Assembly (NCBI RefSeq): GCF_000090795.2 | Contig: NW_003546389.1 | Coordinates: 42,031 to 90,161, forward strand | Direction: 5' to 3' | Length of the DNA stretch: 48,131 nucleotides | Source: Amphimedon queenslandica | Taxonomy: Eukaryota; Porifera; Demospongiae; Haplosclerida; Niphatidae | Shown here: positions 35,295 through 48,131 of the stretch, piece after piece | Position numbering within the stretch: position 1 is the first letter of the stretch | How the letters are laid out: every line of letters begins with the position of its first letter | Position numbers and translations under genes: made by a program | The notes under the pieces: generated by a model | Database searches by the model: none | What the model was told of the DNA's origin: nothing | Seen by the model: the letters and a program-made list of their open reading frames with translations, nothing else

Positions 35295-35850
35295 GAATTA
35301 TATTAATTACTTTTCCTCTGGATAAGTAACAAATTCAACATCAGTCAATTCTCCAACGTAATACTTTTCAAGAAATCTAAAATATATCAAAAATAATTAA
35401 TAAAATCCACATACAAAATTACAATAATTTCACTTCACATGTTTAACTTGCTTGTATCGTAATTACATGAAATTGCATCATGTTTTATTGCTATGTTATA
35501 TCGTACTTGATTGTCTGTGGTTGATGGTAGACATCAAATAAGTGTGTTATATCCCGACCAGCTCCCATCATGATCTGATCAACACCTCCAGGATGAGATG
35601 ATACAAAACTACTAACATCATAAACCTAAGGCCGACAAAGAAGAAAGATAAGAGAGAGAGAGAGAGAGGGAGATCTTACTTTTCCTTTATAAGCAACGTG
35701 AACATTCTCTGGCTTGTTAAGAGCGCTCAATTCTTTCCATGTAAACTTTTTATGCAACTTGTCTTGACTGGTTTGATCAGCATTCGTTTCACTAGAGCCT
35801 GTAGGCATTGCCTTTACGCCGTTTGAATTCTTAAATGAGCAGATGAACAA
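32905..35850 (-). CDS. Front-end fatty acid desaturase C (cytochrome b5 fusion)
   Basis: Third tandem paralog, more diverged. Two possible starts: ATG at 35848-35850 or the in-frame ATG at 35806-35808 (MPTGSSETNADQTSQDKLHK), which better fits the family's N-terminus. The b5 exon (35515-35625) has the HPGG motif; His boxes are HDASH, HTCGHH (near 34275-34338) and QVAHHLFP in the last exon (32905-33182). The loop before the last exon differs strongly from copies A and B. Introns are longer and contain a degenerate ~180-bp repeat copy (33510-33745) and TTA/AAT repeats, consistent with an older copy. The enzyme is probably active, with possibly different specificity. Confidence 0.9.
33510..33745 (-). 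repeat. degenerate dispersed ~180-bp repeat copies
   Basis: The intron of desaturase C contains 'gctccaaaatt', 'gatacatgtacatgttctgatgctgtg' (as parts) and 'gaagctgattccaatcaaaattggattttt' elements in the order seen in the 16.9-18.0 kb array, interrupted by deletions. Confidence 0.6.
34560..35120. repeat. foldback TTCTATTCTAG-type sequences in desaturase C introns
   Basis: TAGAATCTGGTTCTA near 34592 and TATAGAAATCTGTTCTAT near 35066 are short hairpins resembling CTAGAATAGAAAGCTGTTCTATTCTAG (perfect 9-bp arms) in the GAK intron at about 22350. They may be remnants of one small foldback family. Element ends are not clear. Confidence 0.4.
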
Positions 35851-35929
35851 AGAACAGGGCTGCTTCGATGCTTACTTAATTAAAGTTCCTCGACAACATT
35901 TAATTATACATGAATAAATTTGTTTCGTC

Positions 35930-36720
35930 AAAATAATAATTATTATAAATCACCTTGATCAGGCCTGAAACCAGGCCTGATATCAGACATGGATCATGGA
36001 TTTTGGGCAATCAGTCAAGATTTAATCATGAAATCAGCCATGATACAATCATGATACACATCTCTGTACTGGATCAGGCTAGAGCAACGGATATGATCAG
36101 CAATGATACCTGTCAAGTCTGTACCAGTACTGATATCAGACTTGATTTATTAATTTTGGGTAACATTTCTGAATCAGGCCTGATTCAAACTTAATCTATT
36201 ACGTGGGCGTGTACATATTCAATATAGCCACGCCCTCATACAACATTATTCATTAATTTGCCCTCAGTGAGTGATTCAGCACTTGACTTCAGAGTAAAGC
36301 AAAGGTGAAGCAACTCAAATGGCGTATCAAGTAGTAAGCGGCTCCTTATCTCTTTATTTTAAGCTGTCCCTCACTCTTCCTCTAGGACCAGTTAGCAGGA
36401 CAAGTAGGACAGATGAACGTGGAAGCATCAGTAAGATCAGAGAGAAAGAGAGAGAGAGAGCAAGAGATTATGTATACATAAAACAAGTAACTGTGATTGT
36501 AATGATGATATGGCTCATTTAACTTCATTATGCATGCATTATGTTATTTATACATGTACATGTACAAGCATTTAAACTAAGCATTTTATACATGAGCATT
36601 TATACTGGATCAGGCCAGACTGACTTTAGCAATGATAACCAATAGGGTTGTACCAGTACTGATATCAAGCTTCAGTCATTAATTTTGGACAACATTTTGA
36701 ATCAGGCTTGAAGATATTTG
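35930..36720. repeat. paired ATCAGGC-rich dispersed repeat
   Basis: About 36060-36195 and 36605-36715 share CTGGATCAGGC, AGCAATGATA, GTACCAGTACTGATATCA and TTAATTTTGG..AACATTT..GAATCAGGC in order. The first also has nested ATCAGGCCTGA palindromes upstream (from ~35957). One copy lies in the spacer before the gene at 36319, the other in its second intron. Confidence 0.7.
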
Positions 36721-37465
36721 GCTGTATACATTTATGTTTGTTTGTTCTTAATGTTCTTGTCTAGTCATTGCCCCTTACCTTAAATGGTAGCAATCATGTG
36801 ACATCACATGCAACATTAACTGGAACTAAAATACAGCTTTATTCTCGGCTTTATTATAGTAGAGAGATCATTGTTAGGTATTTAATTAGTGAAAGTTCAC
36901 ACATAATACTATTAAACAAAATTGATAATTTATATGTCATGACAACCTTTTATCCTTTTTTCAGGCTCCTCCTCTTCCTCCCCCTCAAGGTTATGTACCC
37001 CCGGCTCAAGCTTACCCCCCTCCCCCCGGGGGCCAAACCCCGCCCATGCAAGGGGGCTATGCTCCGCCTCCTCAAGGAGGACAACCTCCACCCGGTCAAG
37101 GCTACTTTCCGCCCACTCAAGGATATCCTCAACCTACTCCAGGGTATGCTCCACCCCCTCAAGGATATGCCCCACCCACTCAAGGATATGCTCCACCTCC
37201 TCAGCAAGGCTATGAGCCGCCACCCCAGTATACACCTAGTTACCAGCCCACTCAGGGATTACCGCCCCCTCAGGGAATGCCACCCCCTCAAGGATTACCG
37301 CCCCCTCAGGGAATGCCGCCCCCTCAAGGATTACCGCCCCCTCAGGGACCACCTCCTCAAGTATTTTCCGGATTTCCAACTGGCTTCCTTGTCACAGTAA
37401 GTATTGTAAAATTCCTTATTAAACTCTCTCTCTCGCTCTCCTCTCTTTCTCTCTCTCTCCCTCTC

Positions 37466-37497
<32 letters not shown>

Positions 37498-38794
37498 CCC
37501 CCCTCTCTCTCTCTCCCCCCCTCTCTCTCTCTCCCCCCCTCTCTCTCTCTCTCTTCTCCCTTCCCCTCTCTCTCTCTCTCCCTCTCCCTTTTCCCAGGAT
37601 GCTTTCAAGGCTGGTAATACAGTGCAGCTGATTGCTAGGAGTAATGGTAATCCTGTTGGAGTAGTGAATGGAGACATATGTGCCAGGGGCAATTTCAGCA
37701 AAACCGATTGTAAGTGTTGTACTTGCTTTGTAGCTAATGGACCTTATCTGTATGTACTTATAGCTAGTTGGGATGTTAGCATTGCTTCAAACAATGGTGT
37801 CGTGTTTACGAATGTCAATTGGAAAGGAATGCATATTGCAATAAGGGGCAAGAGCCTAACTGCTAAGGTATGGATTAATGTTAAAATAGACTCCACTTAA
37901 TTTATTTTTAAAAACGATTTTATTGATATCCTCCATACAGGGTAGCAATGATAAGCACTGTCCACTTAAAGTTCATGTCTTGCCTGATAATTACATTTAT
38001 CTTGAGAGTCTCCATCAGCCTGGTACTTACGTTGGGTTTGATCAGAGAGGGAACCCCAGGAAACCAAAAGAACTGGCTCCGTCTGAGGTCGATGCCCAGT
38101 TCTTTGTCCGTATATTGGTATGTGAAGCTATCTCCTAATTAAATACCATTTTAATTTTATTTTAAAAAAATAATTTTAGCGTCAGAAACACTTGAGCTAT
38201 GACATTAAGAATCCAGGTGGAGGAGCATCAGTTTTTGTAAGAACTGATGCAAAGTTGATTTCTATATTTTACTATGCCCTCTCTCTCTCCCTCCCTCTCT
38301 CTCCCTCCCTCCTTCTTTCCCCCCTCTCTCTCCTTTAGACTCGTATCCCTGATATGTCTGTAGTACAATTCTTTGTCAGTGGACATGAGAAATATCTCTC
38401 CATTAATTCTGCTGGTGCTGTACTGACCACTGCTAATCCTAATGATGATACAAGTAACCAACAACAACAACAACAAATATTGTTATTGTTGTGCTTGTTA
38501 TTACAATGTGTCTGTGTTGTTTTTTTTATGTTCGCAGTGTTGCCTGTCATTTCAATTGTACTTTCATTATTATTATTATTATTATTATTATCATTATTAT
38601 TATTTTTTTTACTTTCTTTAGCATTCTTTTATTGGAAGGATCGTGGAATGGGCATCGTGTCTTTGCAGAGCTACAAGTTTCAAGGTTATCGATTCAGGGT
38701 GTCGGGAAATGCCATCATTGCCAAGGTATTATTATGAAAGAGAAAATAACACAAATAATAAGTGATTATTAATATTACTGATTTATTATTATTG

Positions 38795-38831
<37 letters not shown>

Positions 38832-39516
38832 AAACAGAAAGAGCACTTAGATGTAGGATGAACAAAAATTAGCGAAGAGAAATAAAATAAAATAAAATAA
38901 GCAGAAATAAATATTATTATTTATTACTATTATTATTCTAATTTTAATTGTATAATTAGAAAACACATACACTTAGATGTAGAAAAAAGAATTATTATTA
39001 TTAATTACTATTATTAATAATTTCTTTGTTCCTAGGGTGATCCCGATCTAAACAGTGATTTCCGAGTTAAAGAGAACAGCGATGGTACAGTTACTTTTGA
39101 ATCGGTTGTGAATCCAGCCATGTCTCTGGGTATTGCAATTGGTAGTACAGCAGTTACCAGTCTCTCTGCTAACCTAATGGTAAGTGTAATTAATTTATAC
39201 ACGCAATAATAATAATAATGTGTATAACTAGACCTAAAAATCTTTTTGATATTTTACCATTATTTTACTTTTCTCATTGCAGAATATCCAGCAGTATGGC
39301 AGGAACACTACTGTCACTAAGTAAGTGTATTGATAATTAATCATCATTATTAATAATTATGATTAAAAGCATGTATGTATCATAGCTGGTAACATCTATA
39401 ATATAGTATAATGCTGCGTTTACACTACATAAATGGGCCAAAGTGTGTAGTCATTATCCATTTGATCAACTTCTATTTTCATTTTCTACATTTCTTTTAG
39501 ATCTAGAATAATTTGA
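36319..39516 (+). CDS. Proline-rich protein with probable beta-trefoil domains
   Basis: Eleven exons (36319-36333, 36386-36430, 36965-37396, 37598-37867, 37941-38117, 38180-38236, 38339-38453, 38622-38725, 39036-39179, 39283-39320, 39501-39516) give 470 aa. Residues ~21-164 are a Pro/Gln/Gly repeat region of GYAPPPQ and GLPPPQ/GMPPPQ units, as in cytosolic coacervating or WW/SH3-binding tails. The rest looks like two beta-trefoils: repeated 'VxL..NG' strands and signatures such as PLKVHVLPDNYIYLESLHQP..TYVGFDQRGNP and VVQFFVSGHEKYLSINSAGAV, reminiscent of FGF/fascin-type folds. No signal peptide is seen; the start MAYQVDQLAGQVGQMNVEAS is hydrophilic. A Cys-rich patch (CKCCTCF) lies in the first domain. 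I do not recognise a named family; the fold call is tentative. Confidence 0.75.
37420..37596 (+). repeat. (CT)n/(C)n tract before an acceptor
   Basis: A long pyrimidine tract fills the intron between the proline-rich exon and the first trefoil exon, directly abutting the CCCAG acceptor. It doubles as the polypyrimidine tract and is open in frame, so read-through ORFs across it are artefacts. Confidence 0.9.
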
Positions 39517-39950
39517 AGACCATTACCAAGTGATACCAAGAAAATAATAACAACTTAAAGAGCTGTTGAAATTAAATTTATTAATTGGTAGCTAGTTAAT
39601 TGTGATCCTTTTATATTAACTGTAATTTTAACATTATCGATGTTTTTGTTTTTTGTTCTGTAAGGCCAAATTTATTTGATAATAATAACAATCAGATTAA
39701 TTTATAGTATCCAAAGGCTGTTTTTAAAGAGCAGTCAAGTTTTGATGCCTGTGGCATTTTTGAAGATGAGGAGTAGTTCAGTGTTACCCACCAACAAGTT
39801 TTTGTGATTGCAAATAATAGCAATTGTCAAAAAAGTAGCAATATAAAAATATTTATAGAAATGACAGTCAAAATCAAAAAAAATAATTTTCTCATCTCAT
39901 GTAATTAAAGATGTTAAACAGTATGAAAATTACAGTTTTGTTCCTACTTC
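39517..39950. other. convergent spacer
   Basis: AT-rich 3' flank between the trefoil gene stop and the terminal micro-exon of LOXL copy A. I see no gene or repeat family here. Confidence 0.6.
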
Positions 39951-44108
<4,158 letters not shown>

Positions 44109-44433
44109 AGTCCTTATTAGGTGAGTGATGTTATAATCATTGGTCTTTTATTAAGTTGTTGCTGGTTTAACGTCTAGACTCTGGAGGCTTTATTGTGTGC
44201 TACATGGCGCAGGCTTAGCCGGCTAAAAATATTATTAATCAAACTTATAAACTTGTGGTTAATTAGCACATCACAAATTATAAAACATAATACAAAATAA
44301 AATATTAAATAATAATTATTTTTTAGAACAATATTCTGCAGCTTAGAGTCGACTATGCTAACACTAAAATACTAATGACGCATGCAAACTGAAGAATGAT
44401 AATAATAACAATTATTATTTAAAAGTTTTTTCT
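44109..44433. other. spacer between tandem LOXL genes
   Basis: 325 bp, AT-rich, between the LOXL-B stop and the LOXL-A ATG on the same strand; it should hold the LOXL-B 3' flank and the LOXL-A promoter. Apart from a GGCGCAGGCTTAGCCGGC GC-rich spot near 44207 I see nothing distinctive. Confidence 0.5.
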
Positions 44434-47199
44434 TTAGTGGTCTGCAAAAAAAAAGAAAGAGAGAAAGAGCATAATTATTAATAATAAAATGTCATTATAA
44501 CTAACCTGAATGTGTGCAGTTGCTCACAATAAAAGGAAAGCTATCACCTCTGAAGAAAATCTCGCACTGAATAACGTTATTTTTACTATCGCTCTCGCCA
44601 ACTAAATTATCTGCATTCACAATCTGTCTCACAATATAATTCCTATTTATAGGTAGATCAGTAATATCGATCCACTGACAGTCGAGATGACGTGCGTACA
44701 AATCCCCACAGTTAACAGAGATACCTTGCCTCCCAGTCGAACAGCGATAGCTACTGTAGCCGCCAAAATCACACATGCTGTCTTCGAGACAAAAGCTAGC
44801 CTTGTGACCCTCCGCGACCTTCTCTCCAGCTCTGTTTAGTACATCGTAATGAATAAAGGCCTCAAATGAGTGATAGTGTTGATGACAGGCGTGCCACTCC
44901 CATTCATGAGGCTCAAGGTTCGGCAAGAAAGTTGCTGTACCGTAGTTCATCGTCAGACTATCGAAACGGAGGAGTCTGCGGATATGAGAAGGATTATTAG
45001 CGTGCTGGTGAGCACTGGACGAGAGACAATTTTCTTCCAAGGCACACGAGAGGTAGAACATTGGAGTAGGAGACGTGTAGGCAAAGCTCTCGAGAGAAGA
45101 CTGGAACTTTTTTAAATTAGGAACCAAATCAGGCATGCCTATGCATAGAAAAATAAATAACAAAAAAATAAAATAAATAAAAATAAAATAAAATATAAAT
45201 AAATAAAAATAAATAAATAAATAATATTTATTTGTTAATCTTACCAGCAGTGCAGTCTATCCTTGTGTAATTAATGCAAGAGCTGGTTCTAAATGTTCTC
45301 CTACATTCCGAAGTGCTTATCTCGTCTCCAGTGCATTTAAACTCTACAACATAAGACCTTCCCCTGTATTGAGGGTCCTTTATTGGTATGTAGCGTGCTG
45401 CCAACTCATCCGAGACTTCCCGACACATCACGTGGGCCTCGTTGTAAGTGGAGATGCTGCTAAAGCAGAGTCTGCCCCAACCGGATGGACCCTTCACTTC
45501 AGTGAATTTATCAACACCAGTACCTGTGAATCGGACCTATGAAATTAATAAGAAATAAAACCATGATTACTAGCACAATATATCTATTTATAATATTATT
45601 CTATTTATGGTAACATGAAGAGTAATGTTTTTTTCTATTTTTAGTAACACACTTCTTTCTCTTTAGGACAAAATTGGGGTATATTGCACTCAACGGCGGC
45701 ATCACCGGAGTGCTGGTAGCAATAAGAGTTAATTTCCCTAGGAAGCTGTGCCCCTGTAGTCCTAGTACACTGTGACAGCATTTGCTCTGTGCCTGTGCAT
45801 CTATCAATAAAATTGAAATAAATTTAAAAATTTAATTTTAATAATCAATCTTACTTCAATCCACTAAAATGAACAGAGTCTGAAGCTCGCCCGTAAAACG
45901 AGCGAGTTTCCACTTTCTTTGCAGTTCCAAATCCAAGATTACGACAGACAATGTCAGCATCGTTAAGATCCCAGAAAAGGTCACAGATAGAGCCCCAGAC
46001 TCCTCCTACCTTCACCTCTACTCGTCCCTTCCAAGGCACTGGGCCACCGCGAAGCCTATACAGCTGCAAAAGTGCAAATGAAAATATAAGTAACAAAATG
46101 GCGATAGACTAAATATACATTATTTAATAAAAGAACTGCTAAATTGATTTTGACTACCTGATGTTTACCACACATTCACATTAAAAATAATAAAATTATT
46201 ATTTTATCATTATTTTCTTACTTCTTTGTTGTTTTGATTCCGATCTTTGCATTTCTCTGTCCTCAAATCATCGAAATAGCATTGAACAGTAGCAACACTC
46301 GCCGGAGAAGAAGGATTGATGTTATACGACTGGAAGTAACAGTCATTTAACTTATTCTCTCCTCCTGTGCAAGTGAGTCCTTCAGTTACAGTCCGAGAGA
46401 GTCGATCGTTGAAATCATTAATGGAGTCGCATTGAGCCGAGGTGTGACTATTGCTGCATGATTTGGTTGGAAAGATACGATTGATATTTGGGGAAGGACC
46501 GGCCCTTGGATAACCAAGCTGGCCACAAACCACCTTGGCTGCATTAACGTTCCAATTTTTGCGAGGGATCGGATACCATTTGCCATCTATTAGCATTTCG
46601 ACAACTCCGATAATAGCGGGGCGTCTTGGATCAGGTGCACGGCAAGCAGATGTATAAGTACTGCAGTTATTGCATTCTCCTAGACGATAGTTAGGACCAG
46701 GGCAGGTCACTCTTACATTGTTATCTGAGAGAGTAGGTAGTGATGTAGATGGAGGTAGAGTCGGTGCAGTATATTTGCATATGATTGCAACGTCCTCGTA
46801 ATGCCTGCAGTCGTGTATCCCCCAGCCATTGAAGGAACATTGGCTGAGCTTCTCTTCAGAGCCTCTGCAGCTTACGCCGTCCATCCATATCTCGCCTGTA
46901 CCTGAAGCAAACTCGTTGCTGAACCCAGTTGTTATGACACGATCGGACCCGCCGCTGAATCCAAGCTCTCTGCAAACAACGTCTGCGTCTGGTTTCTGGA
47001 ATCGATCATCACAAACAGTGCCCCAGGAGCCTCTGTAGTAGACCTCTAGTCTCCCTTGATAGGGTAGTGTGCCTTGTAAACGGATTGTTCCGTCACTGGG
47101 TCGATCCTGTGTCTTCACACATTGTATAACAAGGCAGAAAGCAACTGCCTTTAAAAGTAGTAAACCTGAGTTTAATGTATTTGAGCCTAAAGGCAGCAT
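44434..47199 (-). CDS. Lysyl oxidase-like protein B (SRCR repeats plus LOX domain)
   Basis: Exons 46222-47199, 45855-46063, 45653-45800, 45245-45536, 44506-45138 and 44434-44441 give 755 aa; intron positions match copy A. An N-terminal hydrophobic segment (NSGLLLLKAVAFCLVIQCV) serves as signal peptide, followed by SRCR domains (GRLEVYYRGSWGTVCDD; WYPIPRKNWNVNAAKVVC; GRVEVKVGGVWGSICD; GWGRLCFSSISTYNEAHVMC) and the LOX domain (WEWHACHQHYHS; GHKASFCLED; DLYARHLDCQWIDIT). Copper ligands and both cofactor residues are kept, so it is likely active. The final exon contributes D/H and stop in 8 nt. The tandem pair arose by local duplication; SRCR3 is the best-conserved segment between them. Confidence 0.94.
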
Positions 47200-47335
47200 T
47201 TTTTAGAGCTAGCAATAGTAGAATGGACTCTTGCTTTCTTCTAGCTTCCATTTTATAATAATTTTCTTAATAACTATTAATAACTAGTGTGCCACTTTTA
47301 ATAATTTTAATAACTAAAAAGGCGGGAAGTTAAAT
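47200..47335. promoter_or_regulatory. bidirectional promoter between LOXL-B and SAS-6
   Basis: Only 136 bp separate the two divergent ATGs. The interval is AT-rich (TAATAACTATTAATAACTAG, ATAATTTTAATAACTAAAAA) with GGCGGGAAG just before the SAS-6 ATG, an E2F-like GGCGGGAA core. That would suit a cell-cycle gene; the site is inferred from sequence alone. Confidence 0.5.
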
Positions 47336-47961
47336 ATGGAGGTTCTTTTTGAGAAACCCTTACCAGTGACAGTGAAGAAAGGAGACAGAGAGGAATGGTA
47401 TTTAAGAATTTATCTACTCCTAAACATGCTTCTTTTTCTCTTTTTTTTAGCCAATCAAACGTAGGCATTACAATTCTTTTTAATACTATTACAAGTCCAA
47501 TCAGCAAAAAGGTAGAGAACATTAGAAGTTAACTAACTTATTAATAGTACTAATTTCTACGAACTTTTTTATCTGATACGATGCAGGTATCAAAAGGGTG
47601 GAGACTATTAACTTATTTATTATTTTAATCATTATACATTTGTATTTTTAGGAATTAATTGTTCGTTTGACAGATGAAAAGGATCCATTCTTTTTATATA
47701 CTTTGACTATTAATGAGGACGACTTCCAACAGTGAGTTTCATTTAAAGATATTTTAGCATTTTTATTTCTTAAATTTTTAAGGCTCAAGGCACAGCAGGG
47801 TCTTTTGGTAGATTTTGCAACTTTTCCTCAAAAATTTATTGACTTACTCCAGCTGTGTTTAGGAGAAGCAGATCAAGAATCACCCAAGTAAGAGAGAGAG
47901 GGAGGGAGGGAGAGAGAGGGTGGGAGAGAGAGAGAGGGAGAGGGAGGGAGGGAGGGAGAGA

Positions 47962-48000
<39 letters not shown>

Positions 48001-48131
48001 GGGAGGGACAATAGTCCATTATGTTCTATTATATAATTATAGTATTAATTTATTTATTAATTAACTCATTAATCGTCTCTCTCTTTATAAACATGTTTTT
48101 GTATCCCAGTCCCTCTAATAGATATTTAGTC
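47336..48131 (+). CDS. SASS6: SAS-6 centriole assembly protein, 3' partial
   Basis: Exons 47336-47397, 47451-47511, 47652-47731, 47783-47887 and 48110 onward, running off the window. The N-terminal domain is recognisable by [55 protein letters not shown] and [13 protein letters not shown]-6 dimers assemble through this head domain into the ninefold cartwheel of new centrioles; the coiled-coil rod lies beyond the window. The first-exon join (TG|C) is chosen because it restores the expected strand pattern ([20 protein letters not shown]); reading on through the donor gives an unrelated hydrophobic tail. Confidence 0.92.
47888..48005 (+). repeat. (GA)n/(GGGA)n tract in SAS-6 intron
   Basis: Purine-only repeat starting at the GTAAGAGAGAGAG donor of SAS-6 exon 4 and extending ~115 bp. 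It explains the Arg/Glu-rich ORF across it. Confidence 0.9.

Noticed and set aside
37046..37900. Single long ORF through the proline-rich region into the trefoil
   Set aside because: The middle is a CT repeat bounded by a GTAAGT donor and CCCAG acceptor; the spliced frame continues correctly without it.

Overview
The window looks like animal nuclear DNA: AT-rich, intron-dense genes (many introns only 50-100 nt) for metazoan-type proteins. Compact gene spacing and abundant TACATGTACATG palindromes suggest a demosponge such as Amphimedon queenslandica. That assignment is from memory and was not checked by search.

Region 1 (1-12.85 kb, + strand) is a tandem cluster of death-fold genes. From left: a DEATH-domain gene ending in a nucleoside phosphorylase (PNP/UDP-type) exon; a two-domain CARD-like/DEATH adaptor; and a CARD-like gene ending in another PNP exon. 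Downstream of each PNP exon lie four small exons encoding a membrane helix and a DEATH domain. Splice phases in both copies fit a model in which the same 5' exons join EITHER the PNP terminal exon OR the TM-DEATH exons, and the frame closes exactly for both products at both loci (437 and 330 codons before the stop at the complete locus). This is the best candidate for an undescribed system: a death-fold signalling locus that swaps a nucleoside-cleaving effector for a membrane-bound DEATH receptor-like tail. Relic exons show birth-and-death turnover.

Region 2 (4.6-6.5 kb and 13.3-22.7 kb, + strand) holds a truncated pseudogene and a complete 23-exon gene for a GAK/auxilin-type kinase (kinase, PTEN-like, C2, DPF-rich linker, J domain; 1283 aa). 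The duplication also carried the upstream TM-DEATH exon region.

Region 3 (23.4-35.9 kb, - strand) holds RAD17 (18 exons, 649 aa) and three tandem front-end fatty acid desaturases (cytochrome b5 plus three His boxes). A CutC homolog lies between desaturases 2 and 3 and carries a 4-nt frameshift. All five genes are co-directional with 108-194 bp gaps.

Region 4 (36.3-39.5 kb, + strand) is a proline-rich protein with probable beta-trefoil domains. Region 5 (39.9-47.2 kb, - strand) is a tandem pair of secreted lysyl oxidase-like enzymes (SRCR repeats plus LOX), each ending in a micro-exon. Region 6 (47.3 kb to the end, + strand) is the 5' end of SAS-6, head-to-head with the second LOXL gene.

Introns hold two large arrays of a ~180-bp tandem repeat, dispersed single copies sharing its core, MITE-like elements, foldback hairpins and long simple repeats. 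I saw no tRNA, rRNA or CRISPR array.
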